Positions 11,880 to 23,512 of a stretch of DNA of 64,000 nt are shown here, in pieces; position 1 is the first letter of the stretch, and each line of letters begins with the position of its first letter. Under the pieces are notes generated by a model. The model had not been told where the DNA came from. It did no database searches and saw only the letters and a program-made list of their open reading frames with translations. This stretch comes from Rhynchonema sp. JSB1_4. Its lineage: Eukaryota; Nematoda; Chromadorea; Monhysterida; Xyalidae. A program made the position numbers and the translations under genes. The DNA lies in NCBI GenBank assembly GCA_030248065.1, contig JASAMV010005105.1, forward strand, positions 25,768-89,767, written 5' to 3'.

Positions 11880-14574
11880 ACCTATACGGTACCATGTTGG
11901 GCGCAGGTATAGATAACCAACATCCTACATTGTATGTATAGGGATGCACTTCAATTAGCCTAAGAAAAATATCGTACACCACAACATTGATGCCGGGATT
12001 GCAACTATAGCACACAAATTGCGGTGTTCCTCATCCCGAGATTGCTTCATGCCCTATTGCTCTTGAAGACATGCTGATTCTCGAGAGAAAACATGACAAA
12101 CCGCCGGTTGCGCGGGCGCGGAAACGGACGGAATCCGTTTTAAATTATATTTGGTACATGATACAACATGGCTGTGATCAGTGATTGAAACAAGATAGGA
12201 AAACAGTGTGAGGAAAAGTGCTTCGCACGCTTACATACCAGGGATATTAGTACTTGGTGTTGTTCTGGGATGAAAACCTGTCTCGTTGACGTCTAATATG
12301 AAGACGTCTTCAGACATAATAGTCCTCATACAGTCTGTAGGACATCAGATCAGAATCCAGTATGGTCTAATATAAGATTTTCAGCACAGCGAAACATACA
12401 GCTCATTAGCCACCTTACATATATAAAAGTCGGATTACTTGGGAGTTGCGGAATTAATTTTGTCTGTTACAGGCTGTTTCAGTCCAAATAAGGAACAACA
12501 GCGTGCGCAGATTATGCGCGACTGCTTTTGAAAAATTAACTCTTCTACATATTTATATACATGTATTTAGCTGCTTCACTTGCTTGCATTGCAGGAGCAG
12601 AAGCCCGTTTCGCGGCTAATACTACTGTCATCAAATGAAGTCGTCAAGTATCATCGTCCAATCAATCACTAATAGATGAGCTCCAAGAGAGAGTGAGAAA
12701 CAACACATGCGATTTGATGGCTTTATTTGACCACAGTAAACAAAGCCTGTTTCTCAACAGACGGAGGCGGCCATGTAAATGTACATTATGTATGTAGCTC
12801 AGTTTCGCACTGAACTTATAAGCGGATCTGGCTGCACGCACTCTGCACCTACTGTATATAATCTGCACATCGGAAGATTTTAATCACAAAACGGTACGGC
12901 ACTGTGACCGACTGTATGAGGTAAACATGTTTTGCGATAATAAACCGCTCTTTTTATAGCTCCACGCAGACGGTCATGCAGATTAATGCACTGTCGACAA
13001 AAAGCTCAACTGATGGTGTTGAAAATAGTATCGTCTCGCGCTAGTTTTCTATCAAGAACTCAAGGTACAACGTCTGGCTATATGTACAATGGACAAACGA
13101 GAGCAAACATCAATTATAGGCATACGCCCACCGAACAATGTATCCGACGCCTCGGCGTACCATTCTGTTGTGCGTTGCCGGATAAGGTCACGCAGACCGG
13201 TTGTGGATCCAGGTTTTGGCTAAGGGGGCCAAATCCAAAAAGTCATATTTATAGGCAGTGCTTGTTTCATCTTTGAAAAGTCATTTTTATCTATAGTGCT
13301 TGTTTAGAATTTGGCGCTTTTTACACCAATACGTACAGTACTTACAAAATGTGAAGAGCGCGCGTGGTGCGCGCGAATTTTGGCACTTTTCTTGCTCGCG
13401 CGACTGCCAAATTTCATTGAAAATGGGTGCAAGCTGTTTCGAGCTGTTTTGAACTTTTAAAGTCTATCCGAGTGAAAATCCTGCGATTGTTTATGGATCC
13501 CTTGTCCATCTTCTTTCCTAAGCGGTGCCAACTTCTGGGGCCAATTTGAGAACCGGGGGCGTTCCATGGCCCATGTGCCGCCCTGGATTCACGGTTGACG
13601 CAGTCGTACAAACTAGCACATGGACCGTAATTTGGCATGTCGCTAGCTGTCCGTGAAAAGTGAGATGGATATGCACGCGTATAGGTATATGTACATATAT
13701 GTAATATAACATGAGGGTACAGTTGCAGAGACCCGGCTGGATTACATGCACAAATAATGATCAAACCAGAGTGCCCGGTAGCAACTTGACATCTGAGCTT
13801 GCTTATACTGTACATGTATACAGTACGTCCAATGCAGACAGCCCAGGGAGAGAGAAAGAGAGAGAGAGAAGAAACCGAATCAACGAAACAAGCAGCAGTG
13901 TGATCATGTGCAATGTGTACCACCCGGCAGTGACATGATTCGGCGTGTGACTTGGTTAGGACGCAGCACCAGCAGTTGCAGCTATAACAAGTGCCAGCTT
14001 GCACACGTTTATGACGTCATGAAACCCAAATCATGTTCGGATTTTGTTGCGAAACGAGCCATTTATACTTGAGCTCTTCTTGACGGAAGCCAACTGTATT
14101 ATTAGCAATGTATATAGTGTCAGGTAAACTTCACAGCCTTTTGCTTTACGTTCGGTTCAGGTCAACAAATTCTGAGCTGGAAATTGAACCGTGAACTTTC
14201 GCAGCACAAGTGTGTATGCGTGTGTGTGCACGTGTGTCCTATTCGCTCGGACTCTGGATTGCGACAGGCCCGGGCTGAACTTGTACATACCACAGTTGGG
14301 TTGCGTCATGTGACTGAGACTATGTATGTACTTCTTCTGGGGCGCCATAAGAACTGTCAAGATACATGGTATGTTATACAGTGGGCGCATTAGGTTGTAC
14401 ACTGACACAGCAGCTGAACGTTCGTGCGACGTATTATTCTGATGGTGCTATACATTGAGCAATGCAGACGCACCCGCCCTGATTTCGAGACAGATTTTTT
14501 TAAATCCGAAACTTGCGAGCACGCAAAAGCCCGTGCGAAGTGTTTTTTCTTCGAACGACCGATTGACTGATGTG
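11880..14574. other. Intergenic, nothing recognised
   Basis: No supported gene. Contains TGTACATA-type words, a GCGCGCGTGGTGCGCGCG hairpin near 13356-13374, and a GAGA-rich run near 13849-13870. A 196-codon frame at 13414-14004 lacks any recognisable domain. Confidence 0.45.
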
Positions 14575-14832
14575 TATAGTCCAGCCGTCAGCTCATGAGA
14601 CGACCGAAATTGAACCTGGCTGAGCCAGATCTAATAATGTTTCCCGATTGCACGTGTTACGAAATGTTTCGAAAAGAAAAGAAAGAGAATCGGCAATGCA
14701 AAACATACATAAGCTCTGTTTCTTTTGTTTTCGAAACACTTCGAAACACTTGAAACCAGGTGGAACATCATTGGATCCGGTCAGGCCAACCTGATAAAAA
14801 CAATAGCCGTCTCATGAACTCGTGGTGGCGAC
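14575..14832. mobile_element. MITE family TATAGTCC, copy 2
   Basis: Left end TATAGTCCAGCCGTCAGCTC, then CATGAGACGACC. Right end CCGTCTCATGAACTCGTGGTGG. Internal inverted segments around GTTTCGAAAAGAAAAG and TTTTGTTTTCGAAACAC match the interior of the copy at 42846. Non-coding. Confidence 0.6.
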
Positions 14833-16378
14833 GCGCGTGCTGGCCAAAAACAGTTTCGTCATCGAACTCCGCATGTTTTCAGCTTACCCTTTGCACAAGG
14901 GCGGTTGTGGCGAGGAAGGGCGCCAAAATAGGGACCGCCCTGTGCGCAGTGTAACCAACACCACAGACAATTTGTTAGGAAGTCGGTCACTTTCGGGGGC
15001 AGGTTTTGCCACCGATAGTTGATCGATGTTAACCATTTCCAACTGTGTCTGAACTTCGAGTGAGAACGAGCCAAAATTGCACTCATAGGCACTCGTAGGC
15101 ACTCATATGGGAATTCATCGCATTGTCGGGGTATAATTGTAGAACGTCGGTCATGGTTTCCTTTCATCCTTCAACTTGACCAAAAAGCAAAAAAACCACA
15201 CGCACGCACACACGCAGAAACTGGCCGGCAATGACTCCGGATTCTAAGCACGAAACAACTACATACATATGTGTACGCTTGACACACGTTTTTCCATAAA
15301 GGGTTGCGCCGGAACTTTGTATGACGTCTATATTGTATGTATATGTATATACTTTCTCCAGCCAAGCCATCACAAACTGTATAGAGCACGTATGTATACA
15401 CACTATACGTATATGAAGTAAAGAGATGTCGTACGTGTGGTCTCTATAGAGCTAAACGTAGCGCGTTGGAAACAGCCGAATAGACACGGGACCGGATCCG
15501 GAGGAATGATAAATAAAATGGCTCATGCAAGAAACAGACACCCACAGTCACGGGACACATTGGGAGAAAACTGTTAAAGCGCACGCTTGAATCGTTTGGA
15601 CGTGACGTCTCTCTCTCTGCTGCAGATGCAGGGGTGCGCAAGTGCATCATCTACAACGGCTACATTTCTTGTGCCGGGGCTCTTGAAAGTTTCAAGCAAA
15701 GCAAACAAATAAATACCCGCAGCTCGGATGTTTGGCTGCAGCTGACAAGCACATAACCGGAGCTGGAGAACCGGGACCTGCACACTGCATATGTACATAC
15801 CTTACATATACAGTTCGTGAAAACTAATAATAATAATTTAGCCGCTTGAGAGTCGCGCGAGTTACCAAGCAAAAGCATGCCAGGTACATACAAATGACAG
15901 AGTAATGCAGTACGCTCGTTGCTGCGCTGCGTGGCGGACGAAATTAAGGATCGTTTGTGCACAGGCGGCAAAATGTGTTTAGCGCACCGACAGACCATCT
16001 CTCGCTAATTTCTGCCTTCGCACTGAATGTGAAATGATCATGGCAAAATCGAAACTGTAATCGCGTGTATAATCCAGAGAGAGAATCAGTACTTGAGAAC
16101 AGATACATTATATACATACAATAACCTATGCAATACAGATTATTAGTCACAGCACCAGGACCAAAGGTCTGACCAAGGGACAAAAAACATCTTGAAAATC
16201 AAGCAAGGGCTCATTCAAAGAGTGGCTTGTTAGGTGACGCGAACACGCGACTGTAACAGGGCCATGTAAACTACGGGCTTATACTTACATCGTGAACCTG
16301 TGATTTCAATTCACGTTAGATTTTCATGTTTTTCTAACAGACCGCCGCGGCCCCCGGCCAGGCAAAAACAAAAAAAAA
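14833..16378. other. Intergenic; short AGGCACTCAT iteration
   Basis: No supported gene. Three near-tandem copies of a CACTCATAGGCACTCGTAGG-like unit occur at about 15078-15105. Confidence 0.4.
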
Positions 16379-16484
16379 GATGTGGTCAACGCAAGTCGTG
16401 GACGCAAAACGCAGACACAGTGTACATATTATGTCCTGCGCTAATTTGGGGCTATATTGTGTCGACGACATTAGTATTAGCCAA
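16379..16484. mobile_element. Possible short copy of the GGCTTATACTA family
   Basis: Left TGGTCAACGCAAGTCG and right GTCGACGACATTAGTATTAG then CC resemble the family ends. The outer left end is lost. Confidence 0.35.
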
Positions 16485-18967
16485 AGTGCGAGCTGGAGTA
16501 AAAGAGGAAGTGACTTGAACTTGCTTGTTTACTGGATTGGGCCGATTGTGGGGGCTGCATTCTCTATCTTTCACCTTGATTGCATTAGTCGCAGTTACTG
16601 TGTGACCGGGTTTCGGGGGCCATCGCAGGCAGGCACTCGCACTAAGACACATTTTCAATCGTGACGGGCAGCGTGTAAGTGACGTGTCTGGCCGGACTGT
16701 GGTGACCTCAACTTGGTACAGATGCACCGACCATACACACATCTTGGAATTGCCTTTCCTCTCTCTCTCGGTTTTTGTATTTCAGTACGGCGCTGACTGG
16801 AGCTTGATGTACATATACCATGCACATGCGGCACAATAAAAAAACGCGCGCCGCCGCCGCAAAGTTGCACGGAATCGCTGTTGTTGTTGTCTTATTTCTC
16901 ATTCTACTGTATCCCAAACGCTATGTGCACGATGGGTGGGTGTCTAAGCAAATGTAGCAAACCATCTGCTCGCATCGCGTGTCTGAGTCGTTTCTATGCA
17001 CTAATGAACCAAACGATTTGTCGCTGCTACTCCTATATCCATGGACGAGTCAGTTCCTGTACTGGTCTTTTTTGGTAAAAGGTTCCAGCCTGCACCATAA
17101 CTGTATGAATCGAGCACTGAAAATTGCGCGTGCCACACGTGACATCTAGACACAGCAACAACTGAAGAAGATTTATGTACATGTGCCAGTGAAACAAACG
17201 CTAGCGCACTGGCCGATCAGCATCAAACATGGACGTCACGTTAACTGGCACAATCAAAACACAACAAGTGCATGTGCATAATGTTCTCACAGAATTTGTT
17301 TGGTTGGTATGCTCTACAATTCGCTTCATTTGCCAGCAAATGAGCCGAAAACTCAGAGTCTATTCAAGAACGCGCAACCGCAACACTGACTGATTTGGAT
17401 GCCAAGAGCGTCGCTTTCTATCTGGATGCACGCGCGCATCTAATGAAGCCAATGAAGACAAAAGAGCGACTGCGTGTGGCTGGACACTCCATAAATCGAC
17501 GGGCGTTTTTTGCAGAAACGTTCTCAACTCAAGCGCAGCTCATCACATTTTAGGCTTAACATAGTGTAGGTATCGGTTCACAGACTTGGGGCGCGCAATT
17601 TTTTGCACACATATTCATACATATGTAGGTATACCAAACCAACGGTAGAAAAACCACCATAGTCCCAGTCAAAATACATGTCACTCTGAAGATGGAATTG
17701 GGAAGATGGAACAGCTCAAACCACGCACGCACAAATCTCAAGAAGCTGCAACGAGGCTTCGTCCTTTGACGTTCCCACCCAGTCGGAGATTTTGCCGTAG
17801 ACGGGCAACAATAACGTTAAAGGATCTGAAACTTGGCGTGCTAACTTTTAAATATCTGTTGCGAACATTGGAAAGCAGTCGAGTTCAGCTACACATAACA
17901 TTGGGACACAGACATTGCAGAAGGACACGCTGCTTTTGGCTGCCGCAGTCAGCTGAGTATTCGGACCGAGTGTTCCACATGCAGCCTCTCCCCTCCGAAT
18001 AGACCCTTCCGAGGGCTCTGTTTCGGGCAAAAGGTTTTCCAAAAATCGACCGAAAAGTTAAAGGCTTCTTCACAAAAGAAAGCATAAACAGGTATCGTTT
18101 TCACAAGTTTGTTCAGCAGAAACTGCTCTCAGATCGAATATGTACAATCCCTTGGAATGCGCACAAAGGTTGGTGATAACATTCAATAACGTCAGCGATG
18201 TTCTTCAGATGTCAAAAACCTACCAACGAATCCCGAGGGCCCTATTCGGAAACATTTCCGAACAGTGCCCCGGGTGCTATATTTGGGTAAACTGGCAAAA
18301 ACGTCGATTTTCCACCGTTTTCCGAATAGAGACCCAGGGGCTTTGTGTGAAAACTCCGGTAATATGCTGCGTACAGTACTCACATGTGTGCAACTTGGCC
18401 AGCAATGGCACTTTTCAGCTCTGTCGTTTACGCGTCTACTTACTATTTCGATATGTACACAAAGTTTTGGTTCGCGGTCGTGCTGCGTCAAAGTTGAGCA
18501 CTGGACCCCGGAGGGCACACTACCCGTACTACTGTAGCACTAAACGAACCAAATGAGACCACACTATATGATGTGGGCGGCACTTAACACAACGCTGCAT
18601 CGGAAACGGCATATATGTACAGTATGTATAATCCGCCAAGAAAAGTGAAGAATAAGTTGTGCTAACACGCAGTCGTAATGCTCACGACGGAAGCTTTGAA
18701 GGGAGACGTGTACAGAGCACAATAATTGATAGAGTACGTAAGCAAGCCAAAGTCTGGATAAAGGCACCTGCTCCGGATCTCACCACGATATGGTACAAGA
18801 CACAAAGAATTGCGAAGATACGGATACAATGTATCAGACAAATGTTTGATCCCTTTAACAATGGCACCAGGACATGTGTTTGGCCATCATGATAGTCTGA
18901 TAATAACAATCTTGGTTATGTAAGTTATCTGATACAGGTTGGATTGTAGAAATCCTGTTCGCGTGTG
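16485..18967. other. Intergenic with a small fold-back near 18.3 kb
   Basis: No supported gene. About 18237-18347 is a fold-back whose arms read GGGCCCTATTCGGAAAC and GTTTTCCGAATAGAGACCC. Related words occur inverted at 17995-18060. Confidence 0.4.
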
Positions 18968-19325
18968 AGGCTGGCTGCTCAATGCAAGCGAATTAGCGGA
19001 TGGCATGATTTTTACGCACGGTTTTGTGTCGTCAATGCAAATAGCGAATTTTTAATTGTGCGACGATTCAGTCCCGGGGCACAGGTTCAGGCCCGGCCGG
19101 CCTGGCTGGAGCCTAAGCCTAAGCCTATATATAAATGGGTCAAATATGCTGGGCCTGAATCGGCCGGGCCTGAAAACTCGGCCTGAACTTCCGGGCCTGA
19201 AAAGTCGCGGAATACAAATTTTTACATCAATGCGCTGAATGTACTAACTAAGTAAATTCGCTAATCCCCAGATCCGCTAATCCGCAATCCGCCAATCAGC
19301 AATCCACTAATTCGCTTCGTTCGGC
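18968..19325. mobile_element. AATCCGCTAACCCGC-family element, interrupted
   Basis: The left end CTCAATGCAAGCGAATTAGC then GG and the right end with iterated ATCCGCTAATCCGC words followed by ACTAATTCGCTTCGTTCGGC resemble the ends of the larger element at 43018-43686. A different element (19054-19215, with its own target duplication) lies inside, so this one is the older insertion. Confidence 0.5.
19054..19215 (+). mobile_element. GGCCTGAA-rich hAT-like MITE, copy 1, with TSD
   Basis: A 162-bp element. Left end AATTGTGCGACGATTCAGTC, right end AAGTCGCGGAATAC. The interior has repeated GGGCCTGAA/CGGCCGGGCCTGAA words and a CCTAAGCCTAAGCCTA run. Flanks GAATTTTT (19046-19053) and AAATTTTT (19216-19223) match 7 of 8, fitting an 8-bp duplication. 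Copies lie at 29914 and 38408. Confidence 0.75.
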
Positions 19326-19824
19326 CTAAATGCATGTGCCCCGTTAGCTCGGGTGCCGCCTCCCAATTTTTCACCTTATTCGTGTCGTAATGACATAAGC
19401 ACACAAGCGGTCCAACGTAACGTGCACCAATGCACACTGCAAATTTGGGCGCGGTGGCGACAAATTGTAACATAGTGGATGTGTTGAGTTTCATTATGGA
19501 CCATGGCATGTATGGACTGTGCTGGCATTCCTTTGGTGTTTCATTCGGGTCGGGGGGGGGGGCGGTTGGTCGGGCGTTGGGTCTGACTTTTGACCAGGCA
19601 CAAATGTGTTACATAATAGAACACACGTGCCTAGGCCAGCTGGCCATCATGTGCCTATACATGTGTGTGCCGTGACTGCTGCTTCATTGTGAATTCACCC
19701 GGGACCCGGATGCCAGCAAAGTGCATGCCGGGGCGTGCCAACAATAAACGTAAACAGTACACGTACGCATGTGCAGAGTTCGGTCACGCTTCGCGCTACA
19801 GCGGCGGTAATCTTGCGCGACTAC

Positions 19825-19949
19825 GGGTGATATTTTCGAAACGGTGTAAAGGTCAGTTGGGTGTAAAGGTCGGTGGAAAGCTCGGTCGACAGCTCAGTGT
19901 AATAGACTTCGGTGTAAACTTGAAACATTCCACGTTAATAACAGGCAAC
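19825..19949 (+). mobile_element. Half copy of the palindromic AAACGGTGTAAAGGTC element
   Basis: One arm only. It starts GGGTGATATTTTCGAAACGG, continues with TGTAAAGGTCAGTTGGGTG, and ends CACGTTAATAACAGGCAA. Complete two-arm copies are at 34639-34864 and 49872-50097. Confidence 0.65.
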
Positions 19950-21275
19950 ACTACACCAGCACCCACCACCACCAAAACACCACCACCCCAACACTTACAC
20001 CTTTCAAATTCCCCTACGATGTATATGTACATATACCAAGATATGTATGCCCGCAGGGTGCCCGCAAGTTGTACTTACATTTCAGAGTATGTGCACACGT
20101 GGCTACAAAATAATTGTTGTAAGCGTTAGTGTTGGAGACGAATATTAAATCTAAGTTTCCACACTGCGACCATTGCGAAGGGCGAGCAGGGACCTAGTTT
20201 CATAGGTGAACTACAATAGAGCCCAGATTCATTCCACGAAAAAGGTCACAGAAGTGTGCGTGCGCAAAAGGTGCCATCGCTGGAGGCGGAACACCACGTC
20301 AAAACAAACGAAAGGGCACGTTTTGGTTGGCTAGGTTAGTTAGCAGCAGCGTACCACCATTACTTACTGTCTGTCAATCTATCATAGGTCAAACAAACTG
20401 ATATAGACACATGTGGACCGGGATTGGGAGTGAACGGCGCAGCAAATGGAACATTTTTTGTCGCTCACGCTTGCGTGCGTGCCACACAAACCCACGTGTG
20501 TGAAAAAAAACATTGACGCTGTGAAAGAAGATGATTACCAGTGCATGAGTCCGTGATGGGAAGGGGGGCCTGTGATGTTGTTTGAAAAATCGCTTTTTGT
20601 GGAACGCCGCACACACACCGTTTTATGGAAAAATTCGGCAACAAAAGTGCTACAGAGCATGTACACGGGAGTGGCTAGTGGCCTACCTTGACATAGTCTG
20701 TCCGTCCATAACTGACGAGAACCAGGCAGCCGCGGTGTTAGACTTTGGGTCGAAACCGCAACCCCACCACGCGTCATACGTATGCGATTCACATGTGCCC
20801 ACAAGGCACAATATACAAAAGTACTACAATAGTGGTATACGCACACTGTCGCAGCTGGGAAAACAAGGGCACGGCTTTGTGATTCTTTGTGCTTGTTTCG
20901 TTTTTTTTGCCAGGGAATTCGGTTCGTTCTTGCCCAGTTTACTGTATATCGTATGGTCGTATGATTTGTGCGTCTTTTTAGTATTTGGAATTGGAGTCAA
21001 GCGCATAGATCGTATCTCGGCGGGCATACAGTGTCCGCAGCAAGGCAACGCACTGGCGCGCGACTTGGGACATGGGAGCCTATTTGTACAATTTGTCAAA
21101 GTTCTGGTAACGATATCATAGCAACAAAATACCACCGAGTCTCCGGCATCATGCGGAGAACCGCGCATATGCATTTGAAGTTTGGCCGAAAATCACTCGA
21201 AAATAAAAAGCCAGATTAAAACGCAGAGAAAAGAAAAGCTTCGGCATCTCAAACGTGTTCATATAAGCAACTGAC
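19950..21275. other. Intergenic or intron of receptor C; nothing recognised
   Basis: Begins with a CACC-rich stretch. A plus-strand frame of about 179 codons (20582-21121) has no recognisable domain and looks fortuitous. No downstream receptor exon was found. Confidence 0.4.
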
Positions 21276-22017
21276 CATTGGCCATATAAGACACTTCTTC
21301 GAGCACGCGGTTGAAGTCGGTCGCGTTATCGCCCTCGACGATTTTGATGTAATCCCAAATGCGACCGCGGTCCTGCTCGCGCGTCATCTGACCGCGAATG
21401 GCCATCATTTGAAAGTAGCACTCCGAGTGTTCCTGTTCGCCCGTCTTCTCCGACTGATACATGGAGAACAGGAACGCGTACCGTTGCGTCCAGTTGAAAC
21501 GCGTCCATACGGTGTCAACAGACAGCCCGAGCGACTTGTAGGTGCCCATAGTCCTCGTCAGTAGTTTGTACTCTGTTTTGTCGTCGAGCGAATTGACGAG
21601 TCCGATGGTCGTCAGAATGGGGACACCGTTGTTCCAGAGCGCCGAGAAACGGGCCACGGGCGCCAGCGCGTACACATTCGCGTAGCCCATCAACACGTCC
21701 AGGCGCTTGTGCATAAAGGCGAGAATGGCGACATGCGGCCCGATCGTGTCCGAGAGCTCGGTGTCGGCGAAATCGACCTCAATGGTCCCGTGGGGCAGCA
21801 GCGCGCGTTCCGACTGACTGTAGACGTCGTGAAAGGCTATGTCGAGCACCGGTCGCGCCTCCAGCTGTGCCAGCTGGAACGGATTGAACTGTTTGCTGCC
21901 CTTGTCGATCGGCAACGCCAGCAGCATGTGCAGCGGACCGGCGTTGAAGGCACGCGTGATGGCGACGAATATGAGGAGCAGATATGGGACAAGTATGGGG
22001 GTCGGTTCGATTAACAT
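21276..22017 (-). CDS. ANF-receptor-like ligand-binding protein C, first exon (partial)
   Basis: 247 codons plus one base. The ATG at 22017 is chosen because MLIEPTPILVPYLLLIFVAI then TRA forms a good signal peptide; the frame is open further upstream but that part is not signal-like. The domain follows with FNPF, ARPVLDIAFHDVY, TELSDTIGPHVAI, LMGYANVYALAPVARFSALW, VPILTTIGLVNSLDDK, YKLLTRTMGTY and SECYFQM. APVARFSALW is a close match to the core of the receptor guanylate cyclase ligand-binding (ANF_receptor) fold. The exon ends GCCAATG|GTCAGT (donor 21270-21275), at the same position and phase as A, B and D. Later exons should lie below 21.27 kb but were not recognised. It shares most landmarks with B and D; A is the most divergent. 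Confidence 0.85.
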
Positions 22018-23160
22018 TGTAGCAGTGCAAGGTGATGGTTGATGATTGACGACAGTGAATGATGACTTCTTGTGACGATGAATGACTGCATCCGCATGAT
22101 GGGTTATTTTGGCAAAATGGATGAGAAATGTGTGCTGTACAGAATATGGCGCTGTGCTCTGAAATTGACGGAAAATTGTCATTTTGTAACTGGGATTATA
22201 CATCGTCGATTCACTGTCAGCACTTTTTTAAAATTAATTGCGATGCCCCGACAAGTATAGATGCTACATACCTAAGTAAGTACCTAGATTGACTCACGCC
22301 AAGCGCAGATAATGCATGCTTCATAGCTTATACAGTATTTTGCTTGGTGCACATACATACTGTAAATGCAGGCTCGGATTTTGGACATTAATCACGTGCT
22401 GTTGCCGTCCGACGCTACATAAGAGATTGTTTTATATACGAGGTTGTGGGTATCAGATGATTAAGATTATCATATTCCGGCATTGGCACTATGACGGAGG
22501 AGCTACAATTTTCAGCAATATATGGATACGGTATGGTGCCAGATCGTCCCATCGTCTAACCTTCTTGCGACTGTGATGGGACGATACGACGCCCTTCCAA
22601 ATCTGAATGTGGGATGATTCGATACCCTTGAAATGCCCCCTTCGGAGGGGCGGATCGTCCCACAGTACATAAGGCGGGACTATTCGACGTTCCAAAAATG
22701 TCCGTGGGACGATTCACGAACTCGAGGGTCTTAAATGCAAGGGCATCGAATCGTACCGGACCGATCCGTCGCACAACCTATGGATAGATAACGTGCCCTA
22801 AGAGACAGATAAATGTGGCTGATAACCTGTCGAGTGAGATACATATGCCAGACAGACAGACAAATATAGATATGTACCCATCACTGTCAATAAATAATGC
22901 GGTTCCGCTACAGAAGGTGCAGACAATTATATGTAGAAATATACAGTATGTATCCACCGCGCAAGCACCTGTAAAATTGCAATCAAAGATATACATAAGT
23001 GTGTGTCGTAGCAGGGCAGGGCATGGCGGTTCACGTTGAAGTCAGAGGGTGTTACGCCATATAAAGTTGTGCATCTTAAACAAAGTCGTCAAATGATAAT
23101 AAATATACGCAACGAACATACTCGATGACTCAATGTATACCTCATGGGTGCTGTGCATAC
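22018..23160. other. Upstream of receptor C; GGGACGATTCGA iterations
   Basis: 5' flank of receptor C, then about 22530-22760 with several copies, in both orientations, of a word near GATCGTCCCA / TGGGACGATTCG. It looks like a decayed inverted-repeat element. No gene seen. Confidence 0.45.
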
Positions 23161-23512
23161 CTGAATTCAACACAGTCGCACGAACCTCAGAGTAATTAAC
23201 TAGCCTTGAAAATAAAAACAGGCCCGCAGAGCACAGACTGTATTGGCCAAGTAGGAGGTGCAGCCAGGTTGGGCGATTGCAGCTGTCAATATAGTTCAGA
23301 TGGGTGGTAATATATCCTACCGAAATTAATAAAAAATACACATCTGACTCAAAACCGAAAGTATAAACGTCGTTGATGTGAACTTCAAACGGTGTACTAA
23401 AGGTTAGCGGCAGAAAAGCGCCATAAAATTCCGAAATGGAACAAAACCATGGATTTTTTGTATCATGGGTGCCGAAGTTTATCGATATATCCCCCGTGAC
23501 GATCTCACTCAT
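23161..23512 (-). CDS. Hypothetical membrane-protein exon
   Basis: Open from the ATG at 23512 for 117 codons to a plausible donor TTCAG|GTATGC (23155-23160). Without splicing, the frame would run on to a stop at 23042. The N-terminal half is polar (MSEIVTGDISINFGTHDTKN...). The second half holds two hydrophobic stretches, around VYFLLISVGYI and LHLLLGQYSLCSAGLFLF, so a membrane protein is likely if it is expressed. No family is recognised. It lies on the same strand as the receptor array, between C and B, and could be an exon of B's long 3' region, but nothing links them. It may also be a chance open frame. Confidence 0.35.

Noticed and set aside
13414..14004. 196-codon minus frame
   Set aside because: Cys/His-rich by chance, crosses a GAGA run and TGTACATA words, and has no domain.
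20582..21121. 179-codon plus-strand frame
   Set aside because: No domain, no upstream or downstream splice partner, low-complexity flanks; likely fortuitous.
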